A DNA stretch of 9,250 nt from Oxalicibacterium sp036263255 (GTDB lineage: Bacteria > Pseudomonadota > Gammaproteobacteria > Burkholderiales > Burkholderiaceae_D). The translations under genes and the position numbers were made by a program. The number at the start of each line of letters is the position of its first letter. Positions within the stretch are counted from its first letter, which is position 1. The stretch lies in contig DATAHI010000114.1 of assembly GCA_036263255.1 (NCBI GenBank), positions 1 through 9,250 on the forward strand. Reading direction: 5' to 3'. The notes under the pieces were generated by a model. That model was not told the DNA's origin and did no database searches. It was given only the letters and a program-made list of their open reading frames with translations. This document shows, piece after piece, positions 1-7,185 of this stretch.

Positions 1-80
1 GCTATTGCGAGGATGAGACGCACTGCCACCGTTCCGCGTTGCGCGAACTCTTGCGCAAGAAGGGCGCTAGCCTTGCCTGA
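1..80 (+). CDS. 3' end of a probable DUF488 family protein (partial)
   Basis: The reading frame that enters at base 3 runs for 25 codons to a TGA at 78-80. It contains the stretch YCEDETHCHRSALRELL followed by a basic tail. The Glu-Asp-Glu and Cys-His-Arg-Ser cluster just before a C-terminal helix resembles the end of DUF488 proteins, which carry a conserved Cys-His-Arg motif there (family knowledge from memory). The biochemical role of DUF488 is poorly defined, so no function is proposed. The other two forward frames give less protein-like sequence or stop early. The start and most of the gene lie left of the window. The kinase gene follows after a 200-base gap on the same strand, so co-transcription is not evident. 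The family call rests on one short motif. Confidence 0.55.
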   Translation, partial: YCEDETHCHRSALRELLRKKGASLA

Positions 81-280
81 GGTGCGCAGTAGCTGACATG
101 CGTTCGGCGAACTGTCTGCTGCGCGTGTGCTGGACCATTGATGCTGACGGACCGCCGCGCGCAATCCCATAAACCTGGTATGCGGTTTTGCTCGTGCTGC
201 TGTAGGACAATCAGCGCACTGCAAAAATATTAGGCAGCGCACCTTCGCACTTCTGGTATTTCACCAATACGCGACCTATC

Positions 281-2239
281 ATGATCTCGCACTCCCTTAT
301 GTGCGAGGCCACCGTGATTTTCAAGAATAAACTCACTCGTTCACGGCGGTACGCGGTAGGCATGTCCATTGCACTCGCAGCAACGGCGATACAGTGGGCG
401 CTGTGGTTTTCGGTAGGAAGCCGCATACCGTTTCTTGTCTTCGTCTCATCGATGTCGATGGGCGCGATCCTGCTCGGTCCCGGACCTGCCAGCATCGTAG
501 TGCTGATCGGCTTTGTGAGCGGGATTCTGATGATGGAGCCGACGGGCTCCTTTTACATCGCAGACATTGATGATCAGCTCGCGCTTCTCATCTATGTCAT
601 CGTCAGCATCGCATTCTTGTTTGCGGGCGGCAGAATTCGTCGTTACCTGCGGGCCGCAACCGAGGCGCGTGCAGAAATGGAGCGTGCGTCGATGCGTGCG
701 GAGCGTACAGCGCAGCAGCAGGAAAGGCGCTTCCTGATCGCCATTGAAGCTTCCAGTGTGCCGTTCACGCTGCTCGATCCGGTGCGCGACGAGAGCGGCA
801 CCATCATCGATTACCGTTGGGCTTACCTGAACCAGGAAGGCGCGAGAAACCTGGGTTTCAAGAAGGAAGAGCTCATCGGTCGCAGGATCAACGAGGTGCT
901 GCCGGGCAGCTGGGAACCGGGCATACTCGAGCACATCCGTTCGGTATCCGAGACCGGCCAGCCGGCTGAGTTCGAGCACTATTCGAGCGCGAACGGCGTG
1001 GTCGGCTGGTATCACGTCTATGCCTCGGCGCTTGACGATTCGGTGGTGGTCTGGTTCCAGGACGTCAGTTCGCAGAAGCGCACCGAACTGCTGCTGCAGG
1101 AAGAAGCCAAGAGCAAGGATCGCTTCATCGCCACGCTGGCGCACGAGCTGCGCAACCCGCTGGCGCCGATCCAGCAGGCGACCTCGCTGATGCGCATGCC
1201 GGGCGTCAACGAGCAGACCCGGGAATGGGCGGCAGAAGTGGTCGACCGCCAGGCGCGGCATATGTCGCTGCTGTTGAACGACCTGCTCGACATGTCGCGC
1301 ATCTCACGCGGCGTGCTGACGCTGCGCAAGGCGCTGATCGAATTGAAGCCCGCCATTCACGACGCGATCGAGGCCGCTAATCCCCTCATCAAAAGCCGAG
1401 ACCACGAGCTCACCGTTCGCATGCCGCCAGAGGACGTCTATCTCGAGGCCGATCAGGTACGGATCACGCAGATCGTCAGCAACCTGCTGACCAATGCGGC
1501 GAAATATACGGAGAAAGGCGGCCAGATTCTACTGGAGGTCGAGAAGAAGGACGACATGGTGACGATTTGCGTGCACGACAACGGTATCGGCATCCGCAAG
1601 GAAAAGCTGGAAGAAATCTTCGAGATGTTTACCCAGGTGCGGCCGGACAAGGATGTCGAGGGCGGCCTCGGCATCGGCCTGGCAGTAACCAAAGGATTGG
1701 TTGAGCTGCATGGCGGCACCATTGAAGCCGCCAGTGGCGGTCTGGGCACAGGCAGCCGCTTCACGGTGCATCTGCCCGCGGTGCAACATGAAACAGCCAA
1801 GCCTCCCGTCACACCGCTTGTGGCGCAACAGCACAATGAAGGCGCGCTGCGTGTCCTGATTGCGGACGACAACCAGGATGCTGCCGATATTCTCGCTTCG
1901 CTGATGGAACTGGAAGGGCACGAGGTGCGCGTCGCATACGAAGGGCAGGCAGCGTTGGCGGTGTATCACGGGTTTCACCCGCACGTGGCGTTCCTCGATA
2001 TCGGCATGCCGGTGCTGACCGGCCTGCAGATTGCGGAAGCAATCCGTGCGTCAGAAGGCGGTGGCGACGTGACGCTGGTGGCGATCACTGGCTGGGGGCA
2101 GGCGGCGGATCGCGCCAACACCTTGCGCGCCGGCTTCAACCATCATCTGACCAAGCCGGCGAGCTTCGACAAGCTGGAGGAGATTCTGCGCGACGTGCAA
2201 AAGCGGCGCGATGAGGAAGCAGCGCTGCAAATGCAGTAA
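281..2239 (+). CDS. Membrane-bound hybrid sensor histidine kinase (DUF4118-like, PAS, HisKA, HATPase, receiver)
   Basis: This 652-residue protein should autophosphorylate on histidine and pass phosphate to its own C-terminal receiver. Four hydrophobic segments at about residues 25-43, 48-66, 69-86 and 99-117 resemble the DUF4118 (KdpD-like) membrane module. A short coiled-coil-like linker (about 125-150) and a PAS domain (about 150-265) follow. The HisKA helix pair carries the H-box AHELRNPL with His288. The ATPase domain shows the N-box (NLLTNAAKY, Asn405), the G1 box DNGIGI (433-438) and the G2 box GGLGIGLAV (461-469). The receiver (about 523-640) has the acidic pair Asp529-Asp530, phosphoacceptor Asp573, Thr603 and Lys625, so all key residues look intact. 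There is no DNA-binding output domain and no adjacent response regulator, so the partner is elsewhere. No good ribosome-binding site precedes ATG 281; ATG 299 and 362 are alternative starts. The ligand is unknown. Confidence 0.93.
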   Translation: MISHSLMCEATVIFKNKLTRSRRYAVGMSIALAATAIQWALWFSVGSRIPFLVFVSSMSMGAILLGPGPASIVVLIGFVSGILMMEPTGSFYIADIDDQLALLIYVIVSIAFLFAGGRIRRYLRAATEARAEMERASMRAERTAQQQERRFLIAIEASSVPFTLLDPVRDESGTIIDYRWAYLNQEGARNLGFKKEELIGRRINEVLPGSWEPGILEHIRSVSETGQPAEFEHYSSANGVVGWYHVYASALDDSVVVWFQDVSSQKRTELLLQEEAKSKDRFIATLAHELRNPLAPIQQATSLMRMPGVNEQTREWAAEVVDRQARHMSLLLNDLLDMSRISRGVLTLRKALIELKPAIHDAIEAANPLIKSRDHELTVRMPPEDVYLEADQVRITQIVSNLLTNAAKYTEKGGQILLEVEKKDDMVTICVHDNGIGIRKEKLEEIFEMFTQVRPDKDVEGGLGIGLAVTKGLVELHGGTIEAASGGLGTGSRFTVHLPAVQHETAKPPVTPLVAQQHNEGALRVLIADDNQDAADILASLMELEGHEVRVAYEGQAALAVYHGFHPHVAFLDIGMPVLTGLQIAEAIRASEGGGDVTLVAITGWGQAADRANTLRAGFNHHLTKPASFDKLEEILRDVQKRRDEEAALQMQ

Positions 2240-2277
2240 AGATGTGCAGTAGAACGCGGGCGCGCGGCGATCGAAGA

Positions 2278-2299
2278 AACGGCCCGCATCGGGGCCGTT
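2278..2299. terminator. Hairpin between convergent genes, probable bidirectional terminator
   Basis: AACGGCCC at 2278-2285 pairs perfectly with GGGCCGTT at 2292-2299 around a six-base loop. It lies between the kinase stop (2239, plus strand) and the end of the small minus-strand gene (2318). The downstream T-rich tract is short and interrupted on both strands: TTATCGTT on plus, and TTTCTT on minus when the arm's last two T are counted. It is therefore a modest intrinsic terminator, supported mainly by its position between convergent genes. Confidence 0.6.
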
Positions 2300-2317
2300 A
2301 TCGTTGAATGCGCCGCC

Positions 2318-2614
2318 TCAGTTGATGCGGAATTGTGTTGCGCATTTGAAGGTCGTCTCGATGCGCGCTTTCACTGTTTCCTTGATGTCCTCCGGCATGT
2401 CGGGATCGGAGAGCGGCCCCTGCAGGAAGGCCAGGGCCGCGGACTTCATCGTCTCCAGGCGCTTGGCGGTTTCTTCCGACGAGGTCGATGCGGCGAAGAC
2501 TGCCAGCATGCTCGCAACGACGGCTTGATCCGCCATCGAGCTGCCAAGATAACTGCTCAGCAGCGTCTCGTGACCGTTGACCAGTTCGTCCAGTTGTTCC
2601 GTTTGCTGTTCCAT
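2318..2614 (-). CDS. Small helical hypothetical protein (98 aa)
   Basis: The family is not recognised. The start is well supported: reading the minus strand, AAGGA (2625-2621) lies six bases before the ATG at 2614-2612. The 98-residue product is acidic and Ala/Glu/Met-rich with few glycines, and is predicted by eye to be mostly helical. It has no signal peptide or convincing membrane segment. The middle (about residues 28-42) is mildly hydrophobic and sits within a Met/Ala/Ser-rich stretch. One Cys (Cys91) lies close to the C-terminus. The gene converges on the kinase gene across a shared hairpin and is divergent from the PEP-CTERM gene, so it is probably monocistronic. The clear ribosome-binding site and GC-rich codons typical of the region suggest a genuine expressed gene. 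It could be a lineage-restricted cytoplasmic protein; no function is proposed. Confidence 0.75.
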   Translation of the reverse strand: MEQQTEQLDELVNGHETLLSSYLGSSMADQAVVASMLAVFAASTSSEETAKRLETMKSAALAFLQGPLSDPDMPEDIKETVKARIETTFKCATQFRIN

Positions 2615-2925
2615 GTTTCATCCTTTGTTTTTATGAGGTCACGACATTAGCAGAAAAGTGCGCGACGGTATGCGTAGCGCAAGAGTGCTGCAGCAAGCAG
2701 ATCGCATTGATGATGCGTTGTCGACGCTTGCGTAACAGAAGACGTGCGAAGCAATGATTTTGTTCCGCTTGGAAACGCTTTTTTGAGAGCGAAATTGACG
2801 CCGATAAACATTCTGTCTCCTTATGAAGACAAAGCCGCTGCCGCACTGTTTTTTGCTTGCCGATGCATCGGCGATTCATTTACTGTGAATTCGTCCTCTT
2901 CCTCACCCTGTCATTGGAGTCGGTC
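2615..2925. other. Divergent intergenic region, no gene seen
   Basis: These 311 bases separate the small minus-strand gene from the PEP-CTERM gene and must hold both promoters. They are visibly AT-richer than the flanking genes. A TTGACG hexamer at 2795-2800 is a possible -35 element for the rightward gene, but no convincing -10 lies at the usual spacing. A perfect 14-bp palindrome lies at 2859-2872. No RNA gene or open frame with coding character was found here. An in-frame ATG at 2857 would extend the PEP-CTERM gene, but it places 23 extra residues before an ordinary signal peptide. Confidence 0.5.
2859..2872. promoter_or_regulatory. Perfect 14-bp palindrome upstream of the PEP-CTERM gene, possible operator
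   Basis: GCCGATGCATCGGC is identical to its own reverse complement and ends 53 bases before the chosen start codon at 2926. Its position would suit a dimeric regulator, or a hairpin in the 5' untranslated RNA. One perfect 14-bp palindrome is roughly what chance would produce in a window of this size, so only the location makes it notable. Confidence 0.25.
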
Positions 2926-3996
2926 ATGCGTCGCAGATTTCCTTTCGCCATTCTCTTCGTGTCCTCCGCCTTGCTGTTCGCAGCGCAGGCACATGCCGCA
3001 TACAAATACTCGACGCTGCCTTCTCTCGGCGGGCCCTCAAGCCTCGCTGCGGGCATCAATAACGCGGGGCAGGTTGTAGGTACGTCCAATGATCCGGATA
3101 CTTTCCCGCGCAGTACCGTCTGGACCAAAGGGAAGCCGGTCGATCAGCGCCCGAGCGACTGGTTGAGCTGGGGTGCGGCGATCAATGACAAGGGCCAGAT
3201 TGCCGGCAGTTATGGCGATTCCTTCGGCCGCTTCCAGATTTCGCGCGCGTACGCGTCGCCCTATCCCGATTCCGCGATGGGCAATCTCGGCGTCAGCGAT
3301 TCCGTCGCGCTGGATATCAACAATCACGGCTTGGCAGTGGGCGAGGCATACACTGGCGACTGGGCTGGCCCGCCACTGTATCCATTCCCGTTTTATGGCA
3401 GCCACGCCGTGGTGTGGAACGGCACCACGACGACCGACCTGCATCCGGCCGGCGCGAATCTCAGCATTGCCAACGCAATCAATGACAGCAACGTGATCGT
3501 CGGCGCAGTCGACAGCAATGCCGTTCTCTGGAACGGCGGCACGATGACGACGCTGGGCGCGGGAGCCGCGTACGACATCAACAACGCCGGCGTCATCGTT
3601 GGCCAGGCCGGCAACAATGCGGTGATGTGGAACGGCGGTACGCAAACCATACTGGGAGATGGGAAGGCGAATGCATTGAACATCCTGTCGCAGGTCGTCG
3701 GCATATCGAACGGCCATGCCTTCCTGTGGGAGCACGGCGCCGCGATCGATCTGAACAACTTCATCAGCGCAGCGGCAAAAAATGCCGGTTGGGTGCTGGA
3801 AGAGGCGGTCGGCATCAACGATCACGGCTGGATCGTCGGCAATGCCTTCAACACCGTCACGCTCAACTATCAGGCCTTCCTGTTGTCGCCTGCGCCGGAG
3901 CCTTCAACCTGGGCGATGCTGCTCGGCGGCCTGGGCTTCCTTGGCTGGAAGGCACGCAAGACGCGCCGCGTCGGCGGAATGCCAGCCGCTGCCTGA
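2926..3996 (+). CDS. Secreted HAF-repeat protein with PEP-CTERM sorting signal
   Basis: The 356-residue product is predicted to be exported, then processed by an exosortase and exposed at the cell surface or in the biofilm matrix. A signal peptide opens with MRRR, has a hydrophobic core to about residue 20, and ends with a likely cleavage after AHA (residue 24). The body repeats a pattern of roughly 40-60 residues: a DINN- or GINN-type turn with Asn-Gly, then VVG or IVG, then AVLWNGG or AFLW. This matches the HAF (extracellular repeat) family. The C-terminus carries Pro-Glu-Pro-Ser-Thr-Trp (from residue 324), a hydrophobic helix and the basic cluster KARKTRR, the classic PEP-CTERM layout, with an extra eight-residue tail. 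The start at 2926 is chosen because TTGGAGT lies just upstream and the signal peptide starts cleanly. No exosortase or polysaccharide genes are nearby. The biological role is unknown. Confidence 0.9.
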   Translation: MRRRFPFAILFVSSALLFAAQAHAAYKYSTLPSLGGPSSLAAGINNAGQVVGTSNDPDTFPRSTVWTKGKPVDQRPSDWLSWGAAINDKGQIAGSYGDSFGRFQISRAYASPYPDSAMGNLGVSDSVALDINNHGLAVGEAYTGDWAGPPLYPFPFYGSHAVVWNGTTTTDLHPAGANLSIANAINDSNVIVGAVDSNAVLWNGGTMTTLGAGAAYDINNAGVIVGQAGNNAVMWNGGTQTILGDGKANALNILSQVVGISNGHAFLWEHGAAIDLNNFISAAAKNAGWVLEEAVGINDHGWIVGNAFNTVTLNYQAFLLSPAPEPSTWAMLLGGLGFLGWKARKTRRVGGMPAAA

Positions 3997-4042
3997 TTCC
4001 TGATCCGCGCGTCGCACCGCGCCTTCCCCGTCTTTCCTGCTT

Positions 4043-4064
4043 CGCGGCCGCTGTTGCGGCCGCG
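4043..4064 (+). other. GC-only inverted repeat downstream of the PEP-CTERM gene
   Basis: CGCGGCCGC at 4043-4051 and GCGGCCGCG at 4056-4064 form a nine-pair GC-only stem around the loop TGTT, 46 bases after the PEP-CTERM stop. Each arm contains the octamer GCGGCCGC. No T tract follows, so it is not a standard intrinsic terminator. It may stabilise the mRNA 3' end or slow polymerase before the stronger hairpin at 4095. Confidence 0.4.
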
Positions 4065-4094
4065 GCAGCTATTTGCATGACAAACGGCTAATAA

Positions 4095-4129
4095 GCCGGC
4101 AATTTCGCGTAAAATTGCCGGCAATTTTT
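4095..4129 (+). terminator. Rho-independent terminator just upstream of dcd
   Basis: GCCGGCAATTT at 4095-4105 pairs perfectly over 11 bp with AAATTGCCGGC at 4112-4122. The loop is the six bases CGCGTA, and AATTTTT follows. It is the natural end for transcripts from the PEP-CTERM gene (stop 3996). It ends only 22 bases before the dcd start codon, so dcd must either start transcription within or after it, or be controlled by read-through. Confidence 0.8.
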
Positions 4130-4151
4130 GTTCAACGATCCTCCCGAGAAA

Positions 4152-4718
4152 ATGACGATTAAATCCGACAAGTGGATACGCCGCATGGCAGAGCAGCACG
4201 GCATGATCGAGCCGTTCGAACCCGGTCAGGTGCGTCAGTCCAACGGGCACAAGATCGTTTCCTACGGCACGTCTTCGTACGGCTACGACATCCGCTGCGC
4301 CGACGAATTCAAGATCTTCACCAACATCAATTCAACCATCGTCGATCCGAAGAACTTCGACGAAAACTCCTTCGTCGACGTCAAGAGCGACGTCTGCATC
4401 ATCCCGCCGAATTCCTTCGCGCTGGCCCGCACCATCGAATACTTCCGCATTCCGCGCAACGTGCTGACGATCTGCCTCGGCAAATCGACCTATGCGCGCT
4501 GCGGCATCATCGTCAATGTCACGCCTTTCGAGCCGGAATGGGAAGGCTACGTGACGCTGGAGTTTTCCAACACCACGCCGCTGCCGGCGAAGATCTATGC
4601 CGGCGAAGGCTGCGCGCAGGTGCTGTTCTTCGAAAGCGATGAAGTGTGCGAAGTGTCGTACAAGGATCGCGGCGGCAAGTACCAGGGCCAGCACGGCGTG
4701 ACCTTGCCCAAGACATGA
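4152..4718 (+). CDS. dcd: dCTP deaminase
   Basis: This enzyme deaminates dCTP to dUTP, supplying the dUMP used for thymidylate synthesis, and acts in the cytoplasm as a homotrimer (family knowledge). The 188-residue product matches the usual proteobacterial length of about 190. Recognisable signatures are the N-terminus IKSDKWIRRM, the motif SSYGYDIRCA (41-50), the signature GKSTYARCGI (110-119) with Ser112 and Arg116, and TLEFSNTTPLP with Glu137, which corresponds to the catalytic glutamate. The C-terminal Gln/Gly-rich tail KYQGQHGVTLP, which closes over the nucleotide, is present. ATG 4152 is preferred over an upstream in-frame ATG at 4128 because it gives the family's normal N-terminus, and 4128 lies within the T tract of the terminator. 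GAG at 4146-4148 is a weak ribosome-binding site. No lesions were seen. Its stop overlaps an alternative start of the next gene in an ATGA arrangement. Confidence 0.97.
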   Translation: MTIKSDKWIRRMAEQHGMIEPFEPGQVRQSNGHKIVSYGTSSYGYDIRCADEFKIFTNINSTIVDPKNFDENSFVDVKSDVCIIPPNSFALARTIEYFRIPRNVLTICLGKSTYARCGIIVNVTPFEPEWEGYVTLEFSNTTPLPAKIYAGEGCAQVLFFESDEVCEVSYKDRGGKYQGQHGVTLPKT

Positions 4719-4819
4719 CGCAAGCGCAGCAAGGCGGGCGCTTCGAGGCAATAAGCCCGGATTGCCAGCCGCCTTTGGCCGCGCATGGACAGCAGGATGC
4801 GAGCGCATGTGAGCGCGCG

Positions 4820-6256
4820 ATGCGGATTTTCATCCTGGTGCTTGCCGGGTATTTTTTGCTGCAGATCGTGGTGCGCCTGTGCCTCTCCGATTCGCTGGAT
4901 CTGGACGAGGCGGAGCAGGTCTTCGTGTTCCAGCAGCTGCGCGGCGGCTACGATACCCAACCCCCGTTGTACGCTTGGGTGCAGTGGGTGTTCTTCTCGG
5001 TCTTCGGCCTGAATTTGTTCGCGTTGTCGCTGCTGAAGAACCTGCTGCTGTTTTCGACCTATCTCGGTGTGCTGTTTACCGCTCGCCGCTTGTTGAGTAC
5101 GGCCGGCGCGATTGCCGCGACCGCATCATTGGTCCTGCTGCCGGCGATCGGGTGGGAATCGCAACGCGATCTGACGCACTCGGTGATTCTCACCTGCATG
5201 GCGTCGCTCAGCCTCTGCGCGTATTTCGCGCTGCTGCACAAGCCGAACGTTACGCGCTATGCGCTGTTCGGCTTGTTGATGGGATTTGGCATGCTGGCGA
5301 AGTACAACTTCGTGATCTTTGCCGGCGGACTGGCACTGACGAGCCTGCTCGTACCGGAGCATCGCCGCATTGTCTGGAACGGCAAGGTCACGATTGCGGT
5401 GCTGGTTGCAGTACTGGTTTTCATCCCGCATGGCGTGTGGCTGGCGCATCATCTGGCCGATGCGACCAATGGCACCTTGAGCAAGATGAGCCAGGGCCAC
5501 AAAGCCAGCTATCTCGGCAACGTGGCGGAAGGGTTCGGCGATCTGCTGGTAGCGATCATCTCTTTCGTCACGCCGCTGTGGATCATCGATGGCTGGTTAT
5601 GGCGCAAGCAGCTGCGGCAGGCAAAGATCGGTCACGCGAATCCGCATGCGCGCTTTTTCCTGATTCTGTATGCGGTGTTTTTCATCGGCCTGACCGTGTT
5701 GCTGCTGACCGGAAAGGTCTCGAACATCAAGAGCCGGTGGATGCTGCCGCTGATGTTTTCGGTGCCGATGGCTGTGTTCGTGATCTTTCCGGCGCTGGCG
5801 CGGCAGGAGACATGCCGCAAGATCGCGGGTGCCGCCGGTGTGTTCGCGATTGTAATTTTGCTCGCGCTACCGGCGCGCGTTCTGTTCGGGCCGATGCTAG
5901 GCAAGAACGTGCGTGCGCACTTTCCGTTTCCGGAGCTGTCGGCAGAGCTGGCGCAGCGCTTTCCGCAGGCCCATGTGCTCGTGACAGATGCGAAGCTGGC
6001 TGCAGGCAATCTGCATTTCCAGCACCCCGCATTGCGCACCATGCTGTTTGATGAGGTGCTCGCCGAACATCCGCCCCTGAGCGGCGAAGTGATTCTTCTG
6101 ATACGCCCGGACGCGACGGAAGACTGGCTCCGTGCGTTCAAGGAAGCCTATCCGTCCATGGTGACGGACCAAGGCACGTTCAAGCTTCGCTACCGCTACG
6201 GCAGCGAAGAATTCATGTCATTTGATTTTGTACACGTCGTCATAAGGAAATCCTGA
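4820..6256 (+). CDS. GT39-family (ArnT/PMT-like) polyprenyl-phosphate-sugar glycosyltransferase
   Basis: This integral inner-membrane enzyme is expected to transfer a sugar from undecaprenyl phosphate to a periplasmic acceptor. The 478-residue product opens with a membrane segment, then the acidic motif LDLDEAEQ (Asp29-Glu30) at the start of the first periplasmic loop, and QPPLY at 47-51. Both are hallmarks of the GT39/ArnT group. About nine to eleven further hydrophobic segments follow, including the GMLAKYNF motif. A soluble C-terminal region of roughly 120 residues ends the protein. ATG 4820 is chosen because family members start just before the first membrane helix. An in-frame ATG at 4715 overlaps the dcd stop and would add 35 hydrophilic residues with no obvious ribosome-binding site. 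The stop overlaps the next start (TGATG), implying translational coupling with the GT2 gene. The sugar and acceptor cannot be read from sequence; lipid A is plausible by analogy with ArnT. Confidence 0.88.
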   Translation: MRIFILVLAGYFLLQIVVRLCLSDSLDLDEAEQVFVFQQLRGGYDTQPPLYAWVQWVFFSVFGLNLFALSLLKNLLLFSTYLGVLFTARRLLSTAGAIAATASLVLLPAIGWESQRDLTHSVILTCMASLSLCAYFALLHKPNVTRYALFGLLMGFGMLAKYNFVIFAGGLALTSLLVPEHRRIVWNGKVTIAVLVAVLVFIPHGVWLAHHLADATNGTLSKMSQGHKASYLGNVAEGFGDLLVAIISFVTPLWIIDGWLWRKQLRQAKIGHANPHARFFLILYAVFFIGLTVLLLTGKVSNIKSRWMLPLMFSVPMAVFVIFPALARQETCRKIAGAAGVFAIVILLALPARVLFGPMLGKNVRAHFPFPELSAELAQRFPQAHVLVTDAKLAAGNLHFQHPALRTMLFDEVLAEHPPLSGEVILLIRPDATEDWLRAFKEAYPSMVTDQGTFKLRYRYGSEEFMSFDFVHVVIRKS

Positions 6257-7185
6257 TGTTTTTATCCGTTGTGATCCCGGTCATGAATGAAGAGGGCAAC
6301 ATCGCCCCGTTGACGGAGCGTATCGCCGACGCGCTGAAAGGCATCGAGCACGAGGTGATCTTCGTCGACGACGGCTCACGCGACGCCACGGTCGCGGAGA
6401 TCGAGCAATACGCGAAGCCAGGCACGCGTGCGGTCGTCCTCAACCGCAACTACGGCCAGACCACTGCGATGGCAGCCGGCATCGACGCCGCGCAAGGCGA
6501 GCTGATCGTCATGCTCGACGGCGACCTGCAGAACGACCCGGAAGACATTCCACGCATGATCGAGTGCCTGCAAACAGGGCATTGGGACGTCGTCGCCGGC
6601 ATCCGCGCCAAGCGCCAGGACGGCTTTTTACTGCGCAAGATCCCGAGCAAGATCGCCAACTGGATGATTCGCGCCAGCACCGGCGTCTACATCAAGGACT
6701 ACGGCTGCACGCTGAAGTTGTTCAAGAGTGACGTCGCGAAGAACCTCGGCCTGTACGGCGAACTGCATCGCTACATTCCTGTGCTGGCGTCGATGTACGG
6801 CGCGCGCATGACGCAGATGGACGTGCGCCATCATCCGCGCCACGCCGGCGTCTCGAAGTACGGCATCGGCCGCACCTTCAAGGTCGCCAGCGACCTGATG
6901 CTGATGCTGTTCTTCCAGAAGTACGGTCAGCGCCCGATGCACCTGTTCGGCGGCACCGGCCTGTTCCTGTTCCTGGCGGGCATGGCGACCAATGTGTATC
7001 TGGCCTTTTGCAAGCTGATGGGCGAAAACATCGGCGACCGTCCGCTGCTGACCTTGGGCTTGCTGATGACCGTGGCCGGCATCCAGCTGATCACCACCGG
7101 CTTCATCGCCGACCTGATCATGCGCACCTACTACGAGTCGCAGGGTAAGAAGGTCTACAACGTCAAGAAGCAGATCGTTGTCTGA
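6256..7185 (+). CDS. GT2-family polyprenyl-phosphate glycosyltransferase (ArnC/GtrB/DPM1-like)
   Basis: It is predicted to move a sugar from a nucleotide sugar onto undecaprenyl phosphate at the cytoplasmic face of the inner membrane. The 309-residue product has an N-terminal GT-A domain with SVVIPVMNEE at the start, VDDGS at 37-41, and the metal-binding region DGDLQNDP at 88-95. It also has the downstream HRYIP (171-175) and GVSKYG (198-203) elements typical of the GtrB/ArnC/DPM1 group. Two C-terminal membrane helices (about 228-252 and 263-288) and a short basic tail complete the layout. AAGGAAA at 6244-6250 gives a strong ribosome-binding site five bases before ATG 6256, which overlaps the previous stop. 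Its place between a GT39 enzyme and a flippase-like protein points to a lipid-linked sugar pathway. The sugar donor is not determinable here. Confidence 0.92.
   Translation: MFLSVVIPVMNEEGNIAPLTERIADALKGIEHEVIFVDDGSRDATVAEIEQYAKPGTRAVVLNRNYGQTTAMAAGIDAAQGELIVMLDGDLQNDPEDIPRMIECLQTGHWDVVAGIRAKRQDGFLLRKIPSKIANWMIRASTGVYIKDYGCTLKLFKSDVAKNLGLYGELHRYIPVLASMYGARMTQMDVRHHPRHAGVSKYGIGRTFKVASDLMLMLFFQKYGQRPMHLFGGTGLFLFLAGMATNVYLAFCKLMGENIGDRPLLTLGLLMTVAGIQLITTGFIADLIMRTYYESQGKKVYNVKKQIVV

Noticed and set aside
446..1261. Long minus-strand open frame (271 codons) across the kinase gene
   Set aside because: It lies antisense to strongly supported PAS and HisKA coding sequence. Its protein is His/Arg-rich with no recognisable domain, as expected from the complement of a GC-rich gene.
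2841..2856. Possible sigma-54 promoter (CCGCAC then TTTTGC) upstream of the PEP-CTERM gene
   Set aside because: Only one of the two required G bases is present and the spacing to GC is 11 rather than 10, so it fails the consensus. It was considered only because PEP-CTERM genes are sometimes sigma-54 dependent.
3037..3825. Minus-strand open frame (262 codons) inside the PEP-CTERM gene
   Set aside because: It is the complement of the repetitive HAF coding region, with no ribosome-binding site and no domain. The plus-strand protein has signal peptide, repeats and sorting signal.
4879..6051. Plus-strand open frame (390 codons) overlapping the GT39 gene in another frame
   Set aside because: The product is rich in Arg, Ala and Gly with no membrane pattern. 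The GT39 frame carries family motifs and membrane helices over the same bases.
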